Assembly: GCA_019914995.1 (NCBI GenBank)
Contig: CM034128.1
Coordinates: 5,210,501 to 5,274,500 of the forward strand
Direction: 5' to 3'
DNA: 64,000 nt
DNA from: Acanthochlamys bracteata
Lineage: Eukaryota; Streptophyta; Magnoliopsida; Pandanales; Velloziaceae
This document shows positions 63,221-64,000 of this stretch, one piece after another (the first letter of the stretch is position 1; every line of letters begins with the position of its first letter). Both the position numbers and the translations under genes were made by a program. Under the pieces are notes generated by a model. It searched no databases and was not told where the DNA came from. It worked only from the letters and a program-made list of their open reading frames with translations.

Positions 63221-64000
63221 ATGGAGGCAACCATGGCTACTATACAAGAGCTGCACCCTGACGTGCTCACCGACCTGTTGTCTCTCCTCGACGGAGCAGC
63301 TCTAGCTTCAACTAGTTGTTCCAGTCTTCGTCTACGTACGCTCGCCGGCGATCCTTTTCTTTGGCGCCGTCTGTGCGTTTCATGTTGGCCATCTATCTCT
63401 AACCCAACTCTTCATGATTTCATTTCGAAGTTACCAAACTCTTACCGCTCTTACTTCTCTCTTGCATTTCCTTTCCCGTCTTCTTCTTCTTCTTCAGAAA
63501 TCCCTGAACGATGCATTTCCAACAAGTTCGAAAATTTTTCAGATATCAACAATCTTCCTACGGAACTTATCTCTGCTATAGACATCTTCCATGCTAAAAC
63601 TCCTATCCTTTCTCGAGTCGTCGAAACAGATACGTCGAGTTATTGGTTTCTTAATTCACCATTTCGTATTGAAGCTATGGAACCAAAAGATCGAACCCTA
63701 CAAGCTCCCATAGAGAATTCATTCTGCCCTCAAGAGTTAACACTTAGCTGGGTAGTCATAGACCCTGCTACAAAGAGCACGGCTAATGTCTCGAGTCGAA
63801 AACCGGTGTCAATCGAACGGCATTGGTTCACTGGTGATAAATTAGTTCGGTTCGCGATTCCAGTTAAGGGCGACCAGTGTTGCATCAGTGTTGTTGTTGC
63901 TTGTGGAGAAGAAACAGGGGAAGTGAAAGAAGTAAGCATAACAGTTGAAGACTTGGAGGGAATTTGCATCAACGGGAAGAAGAGTTTACTGGTGATTAGA
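63221..64000 (+). CDS. F-box protein, At2g27310-like (3' end outside window)
   Basis: Open from ATG at 63221 to the window end, 260 codons with no stop. The F-box is at about residues 9-53: LHPDVLTDLLSLLDGAALAS, TSCSSLRLRTLAGDPFLWRR, LCVSCWPS. This contains the Leu-Pro-like start, the LDGAALAS turn and the DPFLWRRLC end typical of the plant group around Arabidopsis At2g27310. The following region (SRVVETDTSSYWFLNSPFRI, LSWVVIDPATKSTANVSSRK, GDKLVRFAI) has the beta-rich pattern seen in that group and no kelch or LRR repeats. F-box proteins select substrates for SCF ubiquitin ligases; the substrate is unknown. A second in-frame ATG lies four codons downstream. The Ser run at about residues 87-92 is encoded by a TCT microsatellite. 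Confidence 0.88.
   Translation, partial: MEATMATIQELHPDVLTDLLSLLDGAALASTSCSSLRLRTLAGDPFLWRRLCVSCWPSISNPTLHDFISKLPNSYRSYFSLAFPFPSSSSSSEIPERCISNKFENFSDINNLPTELISAIDIFHAKTPILSRVVETDTSSYWFLNSPFRIEAMEPKDRTLQAPIENSFCPQELTLSWVVIDPATKSTANVSSRKPVSIERHWFTGDKLVRFAIPVKGDQCCISVVVACGEETGEVKEVSITVEDLEGICINGKKSLLVIR

Noticed and set aside
1-64000. CRISPR arrays, rRNA genes, complete tRNA genes, bacterial operons, biosynthetic gene cluster
   Set aside because: None was seen. The genes present are unrelated plant genes with introns, and the repeats are transposon-derived or short tandem duplications.

Overview
This window reads as nuclear DNA of a eudicot plant. It is AT-rich, its genes have GT-AG introns, and it carries plant-specific families: PPR proteins, photosystem I subunit O, an NGATHA-like B3 factor, a TRICHOME BIREFRINGENCE-LIKE protein and a plant F-box protein. 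Decayed LINE, hAT, Ty3/gypsy and Ty1/copia sequences fill much of the rest, along with two families of short AT-rich inverted-repeat elements. I cannot name the species. All exon structures were assembled by hand from reading frame and splice sites.

Layout. 2044-3542 (-): small membrane/coiled-coil protein, 104 aa. 4582-15098 (+): TLDc-domain protein, 421 aa in 8 exons, divergent from the previous gene; its 7.8-kb intron 4 holds a long-TIR element with LINE and hAT remains. 18011-19678 (-): intronless E-type PPR protein. 20340-22340 (+): decayed Ty3/gypsy element. 23535-24232 (-): PSAO, 4 exons. 24.2-30.9 kb: mostly non-coding, with two weak ORF candidates. 30897-31748 (+): B3 transcription factor of the NGAL group, 2 exons. 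34927-36843 (-): intronless DYW-class PPR protein. 36.9-43.1 kb: very AT-rich, many MITE copies. 43112-47718 (-): cationic amino acid transporter of the CAT6/CAT7 type, 5 exons, 598 aa. 47.7-55.2 kb: AT-rich and gene-poor, with an orphan SCL4/7-like GRAS gene fragment. 55263-57205 (+): TBL polysaccharide O-acetyltransferase family protein, 4 exons, 430 aa. 57.56-62.3 kb: decayed Ty1/copia element and related LTR fragments around a 1.9-kb block with a tandem repeat. 63221-64000 (+): F-box protein, cut by the window end.

The genes are independently transcribed and show no common pathway or cluster logic. The only close regulatory coupling I see is the divergent promoter between the small membrane protein and the TLDc gene. 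I found no convincing undescribed system. The observations most worth checking are the intron-retention isoform of the NGAL gene, which swaps out its RLFGV motif, the duplicated splice donor in the TLDc gene, the composite transposon in its intron 4, and the orphan GRAS fragment.
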